NCBI GenBank assembly: GCA_014529385.2
Contig: CM043965.1
Coordinates: 64,362,933-64,426,932, forward strand
DNA length: 64,000 bases
From: Adiantum capillus-veneris
Lineage: Eukaryota > Streptophyta > Polypodiopsida > Polypodiales > Pteridaceae
Direction: 5' to 3'
Below the pieces are notes generated by a model. That model had not been told where the DNA came from, ran no database searches, and worked only from the letters and a program-made list of their open reading frames with translations. Of this stretch, positions 1-13,200 are shown one piece after another; positions within the stretch are counted from its first letter, which is position 1; every line of letters starts with the position of its first letter. The translations under genes were made by a program, and so were the position numbers.

Positions 1-1698
1 ACTTATTCAGCTCTTGATGGGTCATGCATTTACATGGATCATGGATATATTCTTGTTTGAAATATTTAAGGATTTTTGGTTTAAGGCTACAATTTAAATT
101 AAGGCCGCTTCCGTAACTTATTTATATAGGGACTAGTGGTTACACTCTTATATGTGGGGATGCTTTGAGTGCTGATAATATTGACATGTACTTACATTGA
201 AGTATGCATAATTGTGCTTGTATTTGCTAAGCTGGAAAAAAAGGCATGCTGGAAGATTATGTGAAATCCAGTGTGGAATTCATGTACGATTTCCATTTGG
301 TTTGTGTTTACATTTGGGAAATTGAGGCTATAATCCGCCTTGTTTGTTGCTACTGATTGGTCCTTATTGGTATTTTTTCCTTATGGGAAGGGTGAACACA
401 CTTTTATTCAATACATGCATAGAGATCATAACACAATTACAATGGCACACCCGGAACAAGATGCATCAGCAGCGACATCCAAACGTGCCATGTTGGAGGA
501 GCCCGATCCTACAAAGAAGCTCAAAGACCTGAAGGACCTTTTTAGCCGATCTATTGCAGAGATTCCGAGACTCAAGAGAAGGCTAGAGTTATCAGAGGCA
601 CGCATACAGGTGTTGGATGCAGCAAATCAAAAGCTCTACTCCCCCCCCCCTCTCTCTCAACCGGGAGCTTGCAATCACAAACTTGATTCATGATTGCGTA
701 TGAACTTTCGATGGCGCCGTTAGCGACATTGCTAGTAGAGAGGTTGGTATTTTTCCACTTGTGGCATGACAAGGACCATGGCAGAACATAAAACTTCTGA
801 GGATTAGCTATGCAAATATGTGGTGGCTCTTTTACAACCAGGTTCTATACAAACCAACAGTTTCGGTGCAAGCTTTTTTCTGGAAGCAGCTAGGGGCTGA
901 GATTCCACCTCCGGCTCCCCAACAACGCGCTTCAAAGTTGTTAGGTCGTCCTCGTTGTACCAGGCTCCTACTAACCTTGCTGTCCCTCAACTGATTCTTC
1001 TGGCTAAGGATAAAGTGAAATCTTATATGCAGCCAGCAAAGCCCTTTAACTTGCGCATTATGGTGGGATGCTAGCTGAGAATTTTCAAGGATTTGTGTAA
1101 TGAGAACATACACATGTTTGAGAGGATGCTCAAGTTCTTGCAATGTGGGAGATGGATCAATGATTCGATTCCCGTCTACAATGTTTTCCTTATTGATCAT
1201 ACCCTCTCTATGGAGTAGCTACACTTGATAAGAGGCATTTTGAGGAAATATACTTGAGCACCTTGATGACCTTGGTGCTATGCTACCCTTGAAGCCTCTT
1301 GTGCAAGGGCTTGCCACTGGTTTTCTTTAATGCAATTGATAGGGACATCAAGAAACGAGTGGGATGGAAGATTGATGATAGTATGCCTATTTTTGGGATG
1401 GATCTCAAAGGTGAAATCTTCTACAGTTGAATGGATGGAAACTTTTACACCTTCACACCAAAAGGGACATTCATCCTATTGGATCTCACTACAACTTGAC
1501 ATGTCATAGTTTCTATTAGTTCCTTCTCATGATAGTTTAGGTTTAGCTTTTACCTAGTACGTTCAAGTTTGCAGTTGTATTCTCCCTAGCTATTTTGACA
1601 CATCTGTAGTGGACACCATTACTTGTAAGATGTGAGACTTGAGTACTGCCATATTAAGTGCTATGTTAGAAGAAGGTGTTAATCTTATTATATTTAGC
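1..1698 (+). pseudogene. Tandem array unit U1 (unknown protein, broken)
   Basis: First copy of a head-to-tail repeated unit; the phasing marker CTTGATGGGTCATGCAT starts at 13 and recurs at 1699, 3382, 18473, 56590 and 58749. The likely ATG is at 442, after a leader shared by all copies. The N-terminal part is hydrophilic, with a basic-acidic stretch and a heptad-like segment. The frame is lost in a run of ten C at 641-650, where other copies have five or six, so slippage is the probable cause. Further stops follow around 694-1240. The Trp-Ile-Asn-Asp region that marks the C-terminal half is visible near 1150. I do not recognise the protein family. Confidence 0.75.
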
Positions 1699-3381
1699 CT
1701 TGATGGGTCAAGCATATACATGGATCATGGACATACTCCTGTCTGAAATATTTGAAGATTTCTTGTTAAGGACTACAGTTTAAATTAAGGTCGCTTCCTT
1801 TACTTTTTTATATAGGGACTAGTGGTTACACTCTTACATGTGGGGATGCTTTGAGTGCTGATAGTATTGACATGTACTTACATTGAAGTATGAATAATTG
1901 TGCTTGTATTTGCTCAATTGGAAAAAAAAGGCATGTTGGAAGATTATCCAAAATGCAGTATGGACTTCATGTACTATTTCCATTTGGTTTGTGTTTACAT
2001 TTGGGAAATTGAGGCTATAATCCCCCTTATTTGTTGCTACTGATTGGTCCTTATTGGTATTTGTTGCTTATGGGAAGGGTGAACATACTTTTATTCAATA
2101 CATGCATAGAGTTCATAATGCAATTGCAATGTCACACCGGGAGCAAGATGCATTAGCAGAGGCATCCAAACGTCCCAAGCTAGAGAAGCCTGATGCTAAA
2201 AAGGAGCTCAGAGACCTAAAGGACCCTTTCAGCAAATCTCTTGCAGAGATTCTTAGTCTCAAGAGATGACAAGCATTATCAGAGGCACGCATACAAGTGT
2301 TGGAGGCAGCAAATCCAAACCTCTACTCCCGCTTCTCTCTAACCCGAGTTGACAATCACAAACTTGCTTCATGCTTGCATACGCACTTTGGATGGCATCG
2401 TTAGTGACATTGCTAGTAGAGAAGTTGGTCTTTTGCCACTTGTGGCACGGCAAGGACCATGGCCGAGAACAGAAATCTACTGAGCATTAGCTATTGGAAT
2501 CTGTGGTTGCTCTTTTACAGCCAAGTTTTGTCCAAACAACCCTTCTCGGTGCAAGATTTTTTCTCGAAGCACCTAGGGGCTGAGATTCCACCTCGAGCCC
2601 CCTCAACATGCACTTCAAAGTTGTCTTGTCTTCCTCGTTGTACCATGCTGCTATTAACTGTGCTGTCCCTCAAGTGATGCTTGCGGTTGAGGATAAAGTA
2701 AAAGCTTATATGCAGCTAGCAGAGCCCTTTGACTTGCAGGCTATGATGGGACGCTATCTCAACATTTTCAAGGATCTGCGCAATGAGAACATACATATGT
2801 TTGAGAGGATGCTCAAGTTCTTGCAAGGCGGGAGATGGATCAATGATCCCTATCTCATCCACAATGTTTTCCTTATTGATCATACCCTCTCCCTGGAGCA
2901 GTTACACTTGATGAGAGGCATTTTGAAGGATATACTTGAGCACCTCCATGATCTTGGTGCTATGATACCCTTGAAGCCTCTTTTGCAAGCACTTGCCACT
3001 TGTTTTCTTGAATGCAATTGATAGGGATATCAAGAAACCGGTGGGGTGGAAGATTGATGATAGTATGCCTAATCATTGGGTGGATCCCCAAGGTGCAATT
3101 TTGTACAGTTGAATGAATGGAAACTTTTACAACTTCACACTCAAATGGAAATTCATCCTATTGGATCTCACTACAACTTGACATGTCATAGTTTTTATTA
3201 GTTCCTTCTCATGATAGTTTAGGTTAAGCTTTACTGAGTACATTCAGATTTTGCGGTTGTATCCTCCCTAGCTATTTTGACACATCGGTAGTGGACACCA
3301 TTACTTGTAAGATGTGAGACATCAGTACTACCATATTTAGTGCAATGTTAGAAGAAGGTGTTAATCTTACTATATTCAGCT
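1699..3381 (+). pseudogene. Tandem array unit U2 (unknown protein, broken)
   Basis: Complete unit of 1,683 bp. The ATG is at 2129 (context GCAATGTCACACC). The frame stops at a TGA at 2267-2269, where other copies read an Arg-Arg/Gln pair. The second half is open over 137 codons at 2608-3021 and is the best-kept C-terminal segment of the array, including FERMLKFLQGGRWIND. As in the other copies, a conserved extension (motif VGWKIDD at about 3042-3062) follows in another frame. There is no sign of introns. The product is unknown. Confidence 0.75.
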
Positions 3382-5025
3382 CTTGATGGGTCATGCATAT
3401 ACATGGATCATGGATATACTCCTATATGAAATATGTAAGGATTTGTTGTTTAAGACTATAGTTTAAATTAAGGTTGGTTCCTTAACTTATTTATATAGGT
3501 ACTAATGGTTACACTCTTCCATGTGGGGATGCTTTGAGTGCTGATAGTATTGACATGTACTTACATTGAAGTATGCATAATTGTGCTTGTATTTACTAAG
3601 CTCGAAAAAAAAGGCATTCTCGAAGATTATTTGAAATGTAGTGTGGACTTCATGTATAATTTCCATTTGGTTTGTGTTTACATTTGTGAAATTGAGGCTA
3701 TAATCCCCCTTATTTGTTGCTAATGATTGGTCCTTATTGGTATTTGTTCCTTATGGGAAGGGTGAACACACTTTTATTCAATACATGCATAGAGTTCATG
3801 GTGCAATTGCAATGGTAGACCGGGAGCAAGATGCATCAACAGAGGCATCCAAACGTCCTAAGCTGGAGGAGCTTGATGGTACAAATGAGCTCAGAGACCT
3901 AAAGGAACTTTTCAACCAATCTATTGGAGAGAATCCCAGACTCAGGAGACGCGTAGAGTTACCAGAGGCACGCATACAGGTGTTGGAGGGAGAATATCCA
4001 AACCTCTACTCCCCCTTCTCTCTGAACCAGGAGCTGGAAATAAAAAACTTGATTCATGCTTGCGTATGCACTTTCGATGGAGTCGTTAGCAACATTGCTA
4101 GTAGAGAGGTTGGTCTTTTGCCACTTGTGGCACGGCAGGGACTACGACCGAACAGAAAACTGATGAGCATTAGCTATTCAAACCTGTGGTGGCTCTTTTA
4201 CAACAAAGTTCTTTACAAACCGACAGTTTTGGTGCAAGATTTTTTTTGGGAGCAAGTAGGGGCTGAGATTCCACCTCCAACCCTCTCAACAACGCACTTT
4301 AAAGTTGTCAGGTCGTCCTCATTGTAGCAGGATGTTATTAACCTTGCTGTCCCTCAACTAATGATTGTGGTTGAGGATAAAGTAATAGCTTTTATGCAGC
4401 CATCAGAGCCCTTTGACTTTCACATTATGGTGGGATGCTATTTGAGCAGTTTCAAGGATCTTCGCAATGAGAACATACATATGTTTGAGAGGATGCTCAA
4501 GTTCTTGGAAGGGGGGAGATGGATCAATGATCCGAATCCCATCCACAATGTTTTCCTTATTGATCATACCCTCTTCCTGGAGCAGTTACACTTGATGAGA
4601 GGAATTTGAGAGGAATTTTGAAGGATATACTTGTGCACCTCCATGATCTTGGTGCTATGTTACCATTGAAGCCTCTTGTTCAAGGGATTGCCACTTGTTT
4701 TCTTTAATGCAATTGATAGGGACATCAAGAAACTAGTGGGGTGGAATATTGGTGATAGTATGCCTATTTATTCGGTGGATCCCCAAGGTGCATACTTCTA
4801 TAGTCGAATGGATGGCAACTTTTACACCTTCATACCGGAAGTGACATTCATCCTATTGGATCCACTACAACTTGACATGTCATAATTTTTATTAGTTCCT
4901 TCTCATGAGAGTTTAGGTTTAGCTTTTGCCTAGTATGTTCAAAGTTTGCAATTGTATCCTCCCTAGCTATTTTGACACATCAGGAGTGGACACCATTACT
5001 TTTAAGATGTGAGACTTGCATATAC
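3382..5025 (+). pseudogene. Tandem array unit U3, best-preserved copy
   Basis: The ATG at 3812 opens a frame that runs to 4609 with one in-frame TAG at 4325-4327, where other copies have TAC (Tyr). Without that stop it would encode about 265 residues. In order one sees a Lys-Arg-Pro-Lys-Leu basic patch after about 20 residues (a possible nuclear localisation signal), a heptad-like helix, a Trp-Trp-Leu-Phe-Tyr segment, and the RWINDPNPIHNVFLIDHT motif. A short duplication (GAGGAATTT, 4600-4620) introduces the TGA at 4607. A conserved extension then follows in a shifted frame at 4676-4885 (VDPQGAYFYSRMDGNFYTF). No transposase, protease or polymerase motif is seen. It could be an old host gene family or the ORF of a mobile element. 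Confidence 0.75.
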
Positions 5026-6300
5026 ATTGATAGGTCATGCATGACATGGATCATGGATTATGCATATACTCGTGTTTGAATATTTGAAGATTTCTTGTTT
5101 AAGACTACAGTTTAAATTAACGTTGCTTCCTTAAATTATTTATATAGGGACTAGTGGTTACACTCTTACATGTGGGGATGCTTTGAGTGTTGAAAGTATT
5201 GATATGTACTAGAGACAACAAGTGTTTTCAGAGGCATGCATACAGGTGTTGGAGGCAGCAAATCAAAACCTCTACTCCCCCTTCTGTCTCAACTCGGAGT
5301 TTCCAATTACAAATTTAATTTATGCTTGCGTATGCACTTTGGATGGCATCTTTAGTGGCATTTGTAGTAGAGAGGTTGGCCTTTTGCCACTTGTGGCATA
5401 GCAAGGACCATGGCCGAGCAAAAAATTACTGAGCATTAGCTATTTGAATCTGTGGTGGCTCTTTTACAACCAAGTTCTATACAAACCAACAATCTTGGTG
5501 AAATTTTTTTTCTTGGAGCAGCTAGGGGCTGAGATTCCACCTCGAGCCCCCTCAACAATGTGCTTCAAAGTTATCTCGTCTTTCTCGTTGTACCAGGCCA
5601 CTATTAACGTGCTGTCCCTCAACTGATGCTTCTGGTTGAGGATAAAGTAAAAGCTTATATGCAGCTAGCAGAGCCCTTTGACTTACAGATTATGGTGGGA
5701 TGATATCTCAACATTTCAAGGATCTGTGCAATGAGAATATACATATGTTTGAGAGGATGCTCAAGTTCTTGCAAGGTAGGAGATGGATCAATGATCCCAA
5801 TCCCATCCATAATGTTTTTCTTATTGATCATACACTCTCCCTGGAGCAGTTACACTTGATGAGAGGCATTTTGAAGGATATACTTGAGCACCTCCATGAT
5901 CTTGGTGCTATGTTACCCTTGAAGCCTCTTGTGCAAGCGCTTGCCACTTGTTTTATTTAGTGCAATTTATGGGGACATCAAGAAACCGGTGGGGTGGAAG
6001 ACTAATGATAGTATTTGGGTGGATCCCCAAGGTGCATACTTCTACAGTCGAGTGGATAGCAACTTATACACCTTCACACTCAAAGGGACATTCAACCTAT
6101 TGGATCTCACTACAAGTGGACATGTCATAGTATTTATTAGTTTCTTCTCATGATATTTTAGGTTTAGCTTTTACCTAGTACATTCAAATTTTGCGGTTGT
6201 ATCCTCCCTATCTTTTTTGACACATCAATAGTGGACAACATTACTTGTAAGATGTGAGACTTCAGTACTGCCATATTTAGTGCAATGTTAGAAGAAGGTG
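5026..6300 (+). pseudogene. Tandem array unit U4, 5' part deleted
   Basis: A deletion of about 430 bp joins the leader to the middle of the coding part at about 5213, removing the start codon and N-terminus. Open pieces remain at 5444-5626 and 5700-5960. A TGA replaces the conserved Cys codon (TGC) at 5700-5702. U9 has the same TGA and several of the same sequence variants, so U4 and U9 are close relatives. Confidence 0.7.
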
Positions 6301-7499
6301 TTAGAAATTTTATTACATTGAAGTATGCATAATTGTGCTTGTATTTGCTCAGTTAGAAAAAAAGGCATGTTGGAAGATTATCCAAAACGCAGTATGGACT
6401 TCATATACTATTTACATTTGGTTTGTGTTTATATTTGGGAAATTGAGGCTATAATCCCCCTTATTTGTTGCTACTGATTGGTCCTTATTGGTAGTTGTTC
6501 CTTATGGGAAGGGTGAACACACTTTTATTCAATACATGCATAGAGTTCATAGTGCAATTGCAATGGCACACTGGGAGCAAGATACTTCAGTAGAGGCATC
6601 GATACGTCCCAAGTTGGAGGAGTTCGATGCTACAAAGAAGATCAGATACCTGAAGGACTTTTTCAGCCAATCTCTTGGAGAGATTCCAAGCCTCAAGAGA
6701 CAACTAGAGTTATCAAAGGCATTCATACAGGTGTTGGAGGGAGCAAATCCAAACATCTACTCCCCCCTCTCTCTCAATTGAGAGTTGGAAATCACAAACT
6801 TGATTCATGCGTACACACTTTGGATGGTGTTGTTAGCAACATTGCTAGTAGAGAGGTTGGTCTTTTGCCACTTGTGGCATGGCAAGGACCATGGCCGAGC
6901 AAAAACTTGCTGATCATTAGCTATTCAAATCTATGGTTGCTCTTTTACAACCAAGTTCTATACAAACCAATAGTTTTGGTGCAATCTTTTCTCTGGGAGC
7001 ATCTAGGGGCTGAGATTCAACCTCCAGCCCCCTTGACAATGTGCTTCAAAGTTGTCAAGTCTTCCTCATTGTACTAGGCTGCTGCTACCCTTGCTCTCCC
7101 TCAACTATTGCTTCCCACTAAGAAAAAAGTAAAAGCTTATATGTAGCCAGAAGAGCCCTTAGACCAGCACATTATGGTGGGATGCTATCTGAGCATTTTC
7201 AAGGATCTCCGCAATGAGAACATACATATGTTTGAGAGGATGCTCAAGTTCTTGCAAGGTGGGCGATGGATCAATGATCCCAATCCCATCCACAATGTTT
7301 TCCTTATTGATAATACCCTCTCCCTGAAGCAGTTACACTCGATGAGAGGCAATTTGAAGGATATACTTGAGCACCTCCATGATCTTGGTGCTATGCTACC
7401 CTTGAAGCCTCTTGTGCAAGGGCTTGCCACTTGTTTTCTATAGTGCAATTTGATATGGACATCAAGAAACTAGTGGGGTGACATATTGATGATTGTATG
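6301..7499 (+). pseudogene. Tandem array unit U5, left part (split by element A)
   Basis: Begins at a deletion junction near 6301 that removes about 270 bp including the phasing marker. The ATG is at 6563; the frame ends at TGA 6779-6781. Further open pieces are at 6778-7077 and 7174-7443. The unit is cut at 7499 by element A; the last five bases, GTATG (7495-7499), are the target-site duplication and the unit resumes at 18160. Confidence 0.75.
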
Positions 7500-10241
7500 T
7501 GTGAGGTCCCCACCCCGTCGTATCAAACAACGGATCTGATGGTAAACCTGGTGGCCACTAGATCTATAGCGGAAGCAAGCAAAATGGTTCAAGGTTCAAC
7601 TAGCGGACGATCTCTCATCACAAAGTGAGTCGAGTTCGAGCCTACTAGCAACGAGATCTAGCTCCACCTCGCAGGGGAAGCGTACTTAACTATCTAGCGA
7701 TCCTAAGACCCACCTTCCAAGAGGAGAGAAACCCCGAGTGCCTTTTTCCCCATGTTTCAGAGGCACGCACTCTCGAGGATTCGCCGCTCTAGGGGCAATG
7801 AGTAATACCAATATCGAGTAAGCACTATGGGGACAAAGAGTTCCCGACCAATCGGGACCACCCATCTCGTAGGCATTGGCAACCCGAGCCAAGCCCCCAC
7901 TTTCCACCCCCACACTCACACTTCATCGTGTGACCTAATTACTACCACAAAGGTTGTTCAACATAAATATTCCTTGTTTAATTCCGAATCACATGGTTCG
8001 TTAAAACAGCCCTTCAACCAGTATTGCAAACAACACCAAGACAGAATTCTAGTAAAAATTCTACTCAAACTTATTCATAAAAGTTCCAATGTTCTGGAGG
8101 TACAACATCCCCCCTCCAGCGAGAGTTCACTCCTCCCGTTGTCGCCTAGCTGCCCATACAACTAGGTATGTCCACCGCATAGAAAGCACGTCATGGACAC
8201 TCCCACCGCATAGAAAGCAAGACGTGGGTTCCCACCGCATAGAAAGCAAGTCGTGGGTATCCACCGCATAGAAAGCATGTCGTGGATTCAAGAGCCCTTA
8301 ACGAGGAACTCTACCTCCTGTGATCAGTAGGGGGGTCAGGACTGATTCAACATTGGAAATAAAATGAACATGCCGAGCTAAATTTTTCCTAGCAGACATT
8401 CTTTCCTCTTGCAAACAACATACCCATCAAACATTACCTTCCTACTTTAGAACTTAATGTATAATGATTTAAATGCCGAGGTTTCCGTCGGATTTCTCCA
8501 ACATGTTTGGGTATATGAGCATTCCTAACTAGCGTATGCAATGTTAATTTAAACAACTTGAAAAAAAAATATGATCTACCTCTTCCACTTCTTCATCGAT
8601 GGCCCGTGAGATGGCCGGTATTTGCTCGTCCATGGGAGCCTTTCCCTTTCCGTTGACATTGCTCGTTCCTGCTTCGCGATCATGGGCACCACCGAAGCGC
8701 GTCCTCTTAACCGGGGCCATTTCTCACTACTTTAAATGATTAGCTTGGGGAAAGAGCTAAGGTTCACAGCATCATAACAGTCCAATGGGTAGATTAGTGA
8801 CATCAATTAATCCCTCCTATATGAGAGTCTAGATTTCTTTCATAAAGCAATCATTAAGGATGGCACATAATCCTATGGGAACCGGCTCTAAGATAATTAT
8901 TCGGCTTACATGATCAAGAATAATTAGGATTTCACTATTGGAATTACCAGAGAATTGGATTAAGTATGATTAGACTATTTCCTAGCAATTAGATGATGCA
9001 GATTTACCCTATGCATGTGTGAGGAAAAACCAATTCTTAGAGACTTATTGACGGATTAATTTCTCCTTAATTACGTCTTAATGCATAAGAGAAATGAATT
9101 CAATTAAACTACAATGTTAATGAGTGATTACAATAGTGATTCTCTTCAATCTGCCCAATTACTAGCTTACCGATTAATTACTATGCTATCTAGAGAGAGA
9201 AGATTCTGATAATTATGCTCTAATCATTAATCGAGAGTGAAGAATGGGTGATAATTCAGCTATGGGATAATGATTACATAATAGAGTACGAATAAGGAGA
9301 ATTTAGAGAGTAGTCATAGAGATTTTTGGCTAGGAATAGACATAATGTACGAGAAATTTTGATGGTAGAGAAAGGGATTTTCAGATGGCATTAATTAAAC
9401 TGTCGTTACCGTGATTAAGAGCTGGTAATCTTCTCGATTTTCTGATCTAATCGGGCCTCTTGAGATGAAAATTCGGCAGCACCTCCCTCCTAGCTTCTTC
9501 TTCAATAGGTGTGTGATTCGGCTGCACCTCCCCAATGTATGTGGGTGTGTGTGTGTATGCACTGTGTGTGTGTGTGCAGGTCTTTAAATAGGCTCCTACA
9601 GGCTGAAAATCGATCTGGGTTGCTAAATGCATCTGGGAGCTTCTCCAGTTAAGCATGGCAAGTCCAGTTCTCTGCCCACCAAGTGTCAGGTTGGCTTGGT
9701 TAACTGGTTCTGAAACTGAGTTGCAGGCTTGGCAGCTTTCCCAAGACTCCCACAAAGCAAGAGGGTGCCCCCTAGCTGCTAAAGCTGATCTGGAGTGGCC
9801 TGGGACCTGTTCCCACATAGTCCCGGGCCCCCGGTGCCTCCCCGGACAATTTTTAGGAAATTTGGTTCTGGGCTAAAACGGGTCATACGAATCGGATTTT
9901 GATGCCGTAAATTGCCATACAAAGCTCTAACTAAGGCGTACTGGCCCGAGTACCTGCCATATTTAGTAGCCCCCCGGGGTCCGAAAATGCATTTTTTTCA
10001 AATTCGGGGTACGGGTGCAGATTTTCGAGACGGTCAAGGCAGGACGGGTTGGGTGACCAAAAACTTACTATTTTTGGAAATTTTTCACAAAAATTATTTT
10101 AATTCACATTTTTAAGCTTTATAACATTCTAAACATCATGGCACTGACAGAATCTGAAAAACTGCTAAAAATAGTAACTTATTCCATTGTATTCATTTTG
10201 TGGTACAAGGGTGCTCTTGTGATCGGGTCAGAGACCTTACA
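7500..10241 (-). repeat. Element A, 3' LTR
   Basis: About 2,742 bp, matching 15361-18159 almost end to end, with roughly 1.5 percent differences by eye plus a GT-repeat length change. Reading frames inside it are also seen in the other three LTRs but change freely, so I do not call genes here. The GT tract at 9541-9577 is much shorter than in the partner LTR. Confidence 0.95.
8172..8286. repeat. Short tandem repeat in element A 3' LTR (4 copies)
   Basis: Four copies of a unit of about 28-30 bp starting CCACCGCATAGAAAGCA and ending around CGTGG. The same array is present in all four LTRs of A and B: four copies in A, five in B. It is the fastest-changing structured segment of the LTR. Confidence 0.9.
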
Positions 10242-10250
10242 ACCTCCCCA
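10242..10250 (-). other. Element A polypurine tract
   Basis: TGGGGAGGT on the minus strand, directly beside the 3' LTR, is the expected plus-strand primer of reverse transcription. The identical sequence lies beside the 3' LTR of element B. Confidence 0.8.
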
Positions 10251-10272
10251 ACGTGAAAAATTTGAGATGTCC

Positions 10273-13200
10273 TCATCTGAAGAATGAGTTTGGGTAATCT
10301 TTTAAGAGCGTCGACTCGTCTTCCCAAGTTGCATCTTCTTCAGGGTAATCCTTCCACTTTACCAGATGTTCTGTGATAGTTCTGTTGCGTAATTTCCTTT
10401 CTCTTGTTTCAAGTACATAGTCAGGTTGGAGCTCGAGAACTCCTTGTGCTGGCATGACTATCTGATCTGAGTCCAAGAATTGATCAGGGTTGGGAATATA
10501 GGGTTTGAGTAAGCTGACATGGAATACATCATGAACCTTCAGGTTTGCAGGTAACTTTAGCTTGTAGGCCTGGTCACTTATAACCTTAACGATCTCAAAT
10601 GGTCCACAATATCTTGGGCTAAGCTTCTTATATCTCCCTAGTGATAAGTTGCTTTTCTTAGGTCGGACTCGTAGAAAAACCTTATCTCCTTACTTGAAAG
10701 TCCTTTCCGAACGATTCTTATCTGCATAGTGCTTCTGTCTATCCCGAGCTGCCTGAATGTCCTGACGAATGGCTCTAGTCTGGGCTTCCATATCTTCTAA
10801 CATCTTTCTAGAGGATTCTACTCTGATGGTTGGATCTGAAAAGTTCAGTGGTGCTAAACAGTCCTGTCCATAAAGAGCTTTGAAAGGTGACATTTTAATG
10901 CTTCTGTGTTAGGAAGAGTTATAAGCATATTCTACCAAAGGTAGATATTGTAACCACTTCTTTGTTTCTTGCGAACAATAGGCTCTGAGAATGTCCTCGA
11001 TGACTTGATTAACTCTTTCGGTTTGCCCATCAGTCTGCGGATGATATGCTGTGCTGAAGGCTAATTGTGACCCAATAGATTGGAAAAGAGAGGTCCAAAA
11101 TTTTGATGTAAACTTGGCATCTCTATCACTGACAATACGCTTGGGTAGACCATGTAACCTAAAAATCTCCTTGATGAATACCCGACTAACATCTGAAGCA
11201 GTAAAGGTCGTCTTTACGGGTATTAGATGAGCCACTTTTGTGCGCATGTCAACAACCACGAAAACAGAATCATAACCTCCTGTAGAAGGTAACCCTGTAA
11301 CAAAATCCATACTGATGCATTCCCACTTCATCTGGGGTATTTCAAGAGGTTGAAGTTGCCCTGGTAATTTGATCCTTTCGGCCTTTATCCGTTGACAAGA
11401 AAGACATTGCCTCACATAGCGAAGTATGTCTCCTTTCATTCCAGACCAGAAATAACTCCTTCTGACGGCGTGAAGAGTTTTAGAATAGCCTGGGTGTCCG
11501 GATGTAGGGCTATCATGTGCTTCATATAGAATGGCCTTCTTTCAAACTGGGTCTCTGGGTACACAGAGTCTATGTCTGTAGTAAAGACATCCTCCCATAA
11601 GAGAGTAATCTTTCGCTTCGGGCATCTTATTCTGCTGGACTAATGAAGCCATACGTTGGTACTCTGGATCTTCGAGGGATGCTTCTTTGATTCTATCCCA
11701 GATAGGGTTATTTGGAATAGAGATAGCTCCGAGAAACGATTTTCGGCTAAGACCATCTGAACTGCGTTTTCCTTCCCTGGTCTATACTTTATGTCAAGGT
11801 CATATTCCTGTAAGAGCTCTATCCATCGCCGTTGTCGCATATTGAGAATGGGTTGAGTAAAAATCCACTTTAAACTCTTGTGGTCTGTATCCAACTGAAA
11901 CTTGCGTCCAAGAAGATAATGTCTCCATAACTTCAGTGCATGTATAACTGCTAAAAGTTCCAGATCATGAGTGGGATAATTCTTCTCATGATCCCTCAGC
12001 TTTCGCGAAGTATACGCCACCGGTCTTCCTTCTTGAGTAAGAACTCCGCCTAGAGCAAACTTACTAGCGTCTGTCGCTACTTCAAATTCTTTACTGAAGT
12101 CTGGAAGCTTTAAAATAGGAGCTGAGACCAAGAATTCTTTTAGCTTAGCAAAGCTAGACTCGTGCTCGGTCTTCCAATCGATCCTCATTCCTTTCTTCAG
12201 AAGTTCCGTCAAAGGTGCAGCAATACGTGCATAATCCTTGACAAAAATCCTGTACCATCCCGTTATTCCAAGAAATCCCCTTACTTCGCTGACAGTGGAG
12301 GGTTGAGGCCAGTCAACGATGTCCTTGACTTTTTCTGGGTCTACTGAAATCCCTTCAGCCGAAATGACAAATCCAAGATAGTTGACCTTTGGTGAGCAAA
12401 AAGTGCACTTGCTCTCCTTAGCGTAAAGCTGGTGTTCTCGAAGGAGATCAAGTACTTTGCGAACATGTTCCTTGTGATCTGCTTCATTCTTAGAATAGAC
12501 TAGAATGTCATCAAAGAAAACCAAGACAAAATCATCCAGGTAAGGTCTGAAAATATCCTGCATAAGTCGGTTGAAGCTTGCAGGAGCATTTGTTAGACCA
12601 AAAGACATTACTGTGAATTCGTAGTGCCCATACCTAGTATTGAAAGCTGTCTTCGGAATATCTGATTCCTTGATCCTGATTTGGTAATATCTTGACCTTA
12701 GATCTATCTTTGTAAATATTTTGGCGCCGTGGAGTCTGGTTAAAAGTTCGTCAATCCTTGGAATTGGATACTTGTTCTTGACAGTTACCTGGTTCAATCC
12801 ACGATAGTCTATGCATAGCCTTAAGGTCCCATCCTTCTTCTTTTGAAAAAGAACTGGAGCACCCCAAGGAGAAGTACTGGGTCGAATGAATCCTTGCTCA
12901 ATGAGTTGCCTAAGTTGTTCTTTGAGTTCGATGGCCTCCGGAAGTGACATTTTATAAGGTCTTTTTGAGATAGGTTCACACCCAGGGATAGTCTCAATCT
13001 CATGATCTACCTCTCTGTGTGGTGGAAGATTCGTAAGGTCCTCGGGGAATACGTCATCATACTCCCTCAGCAAGTCTAGTCGAAGTGAGGTATCTGATTG
13101 GTCCACATTATTGAGTTTAACTGCATATATTTGCTGACCCTTCCTTAGTCCCTTCAAAAGTCTGCTGGCCTTAACTAGAGTAGCCTTAGGTCTCCCATTT

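Noticed and set aside
7827-8165. Open frames of 112 and 60 codons repeated in all four A/B LTRs
   Set aside because: They lie inside LTRs, overlap the short tandem repeat, and their similarity is explained by LTR homology; no motif is seen.
12162-12347. Plus-strand frames opposite the A and B pol genes
   Set aside because: Antisense shadows of a recognised polyprotein on the minus strand.
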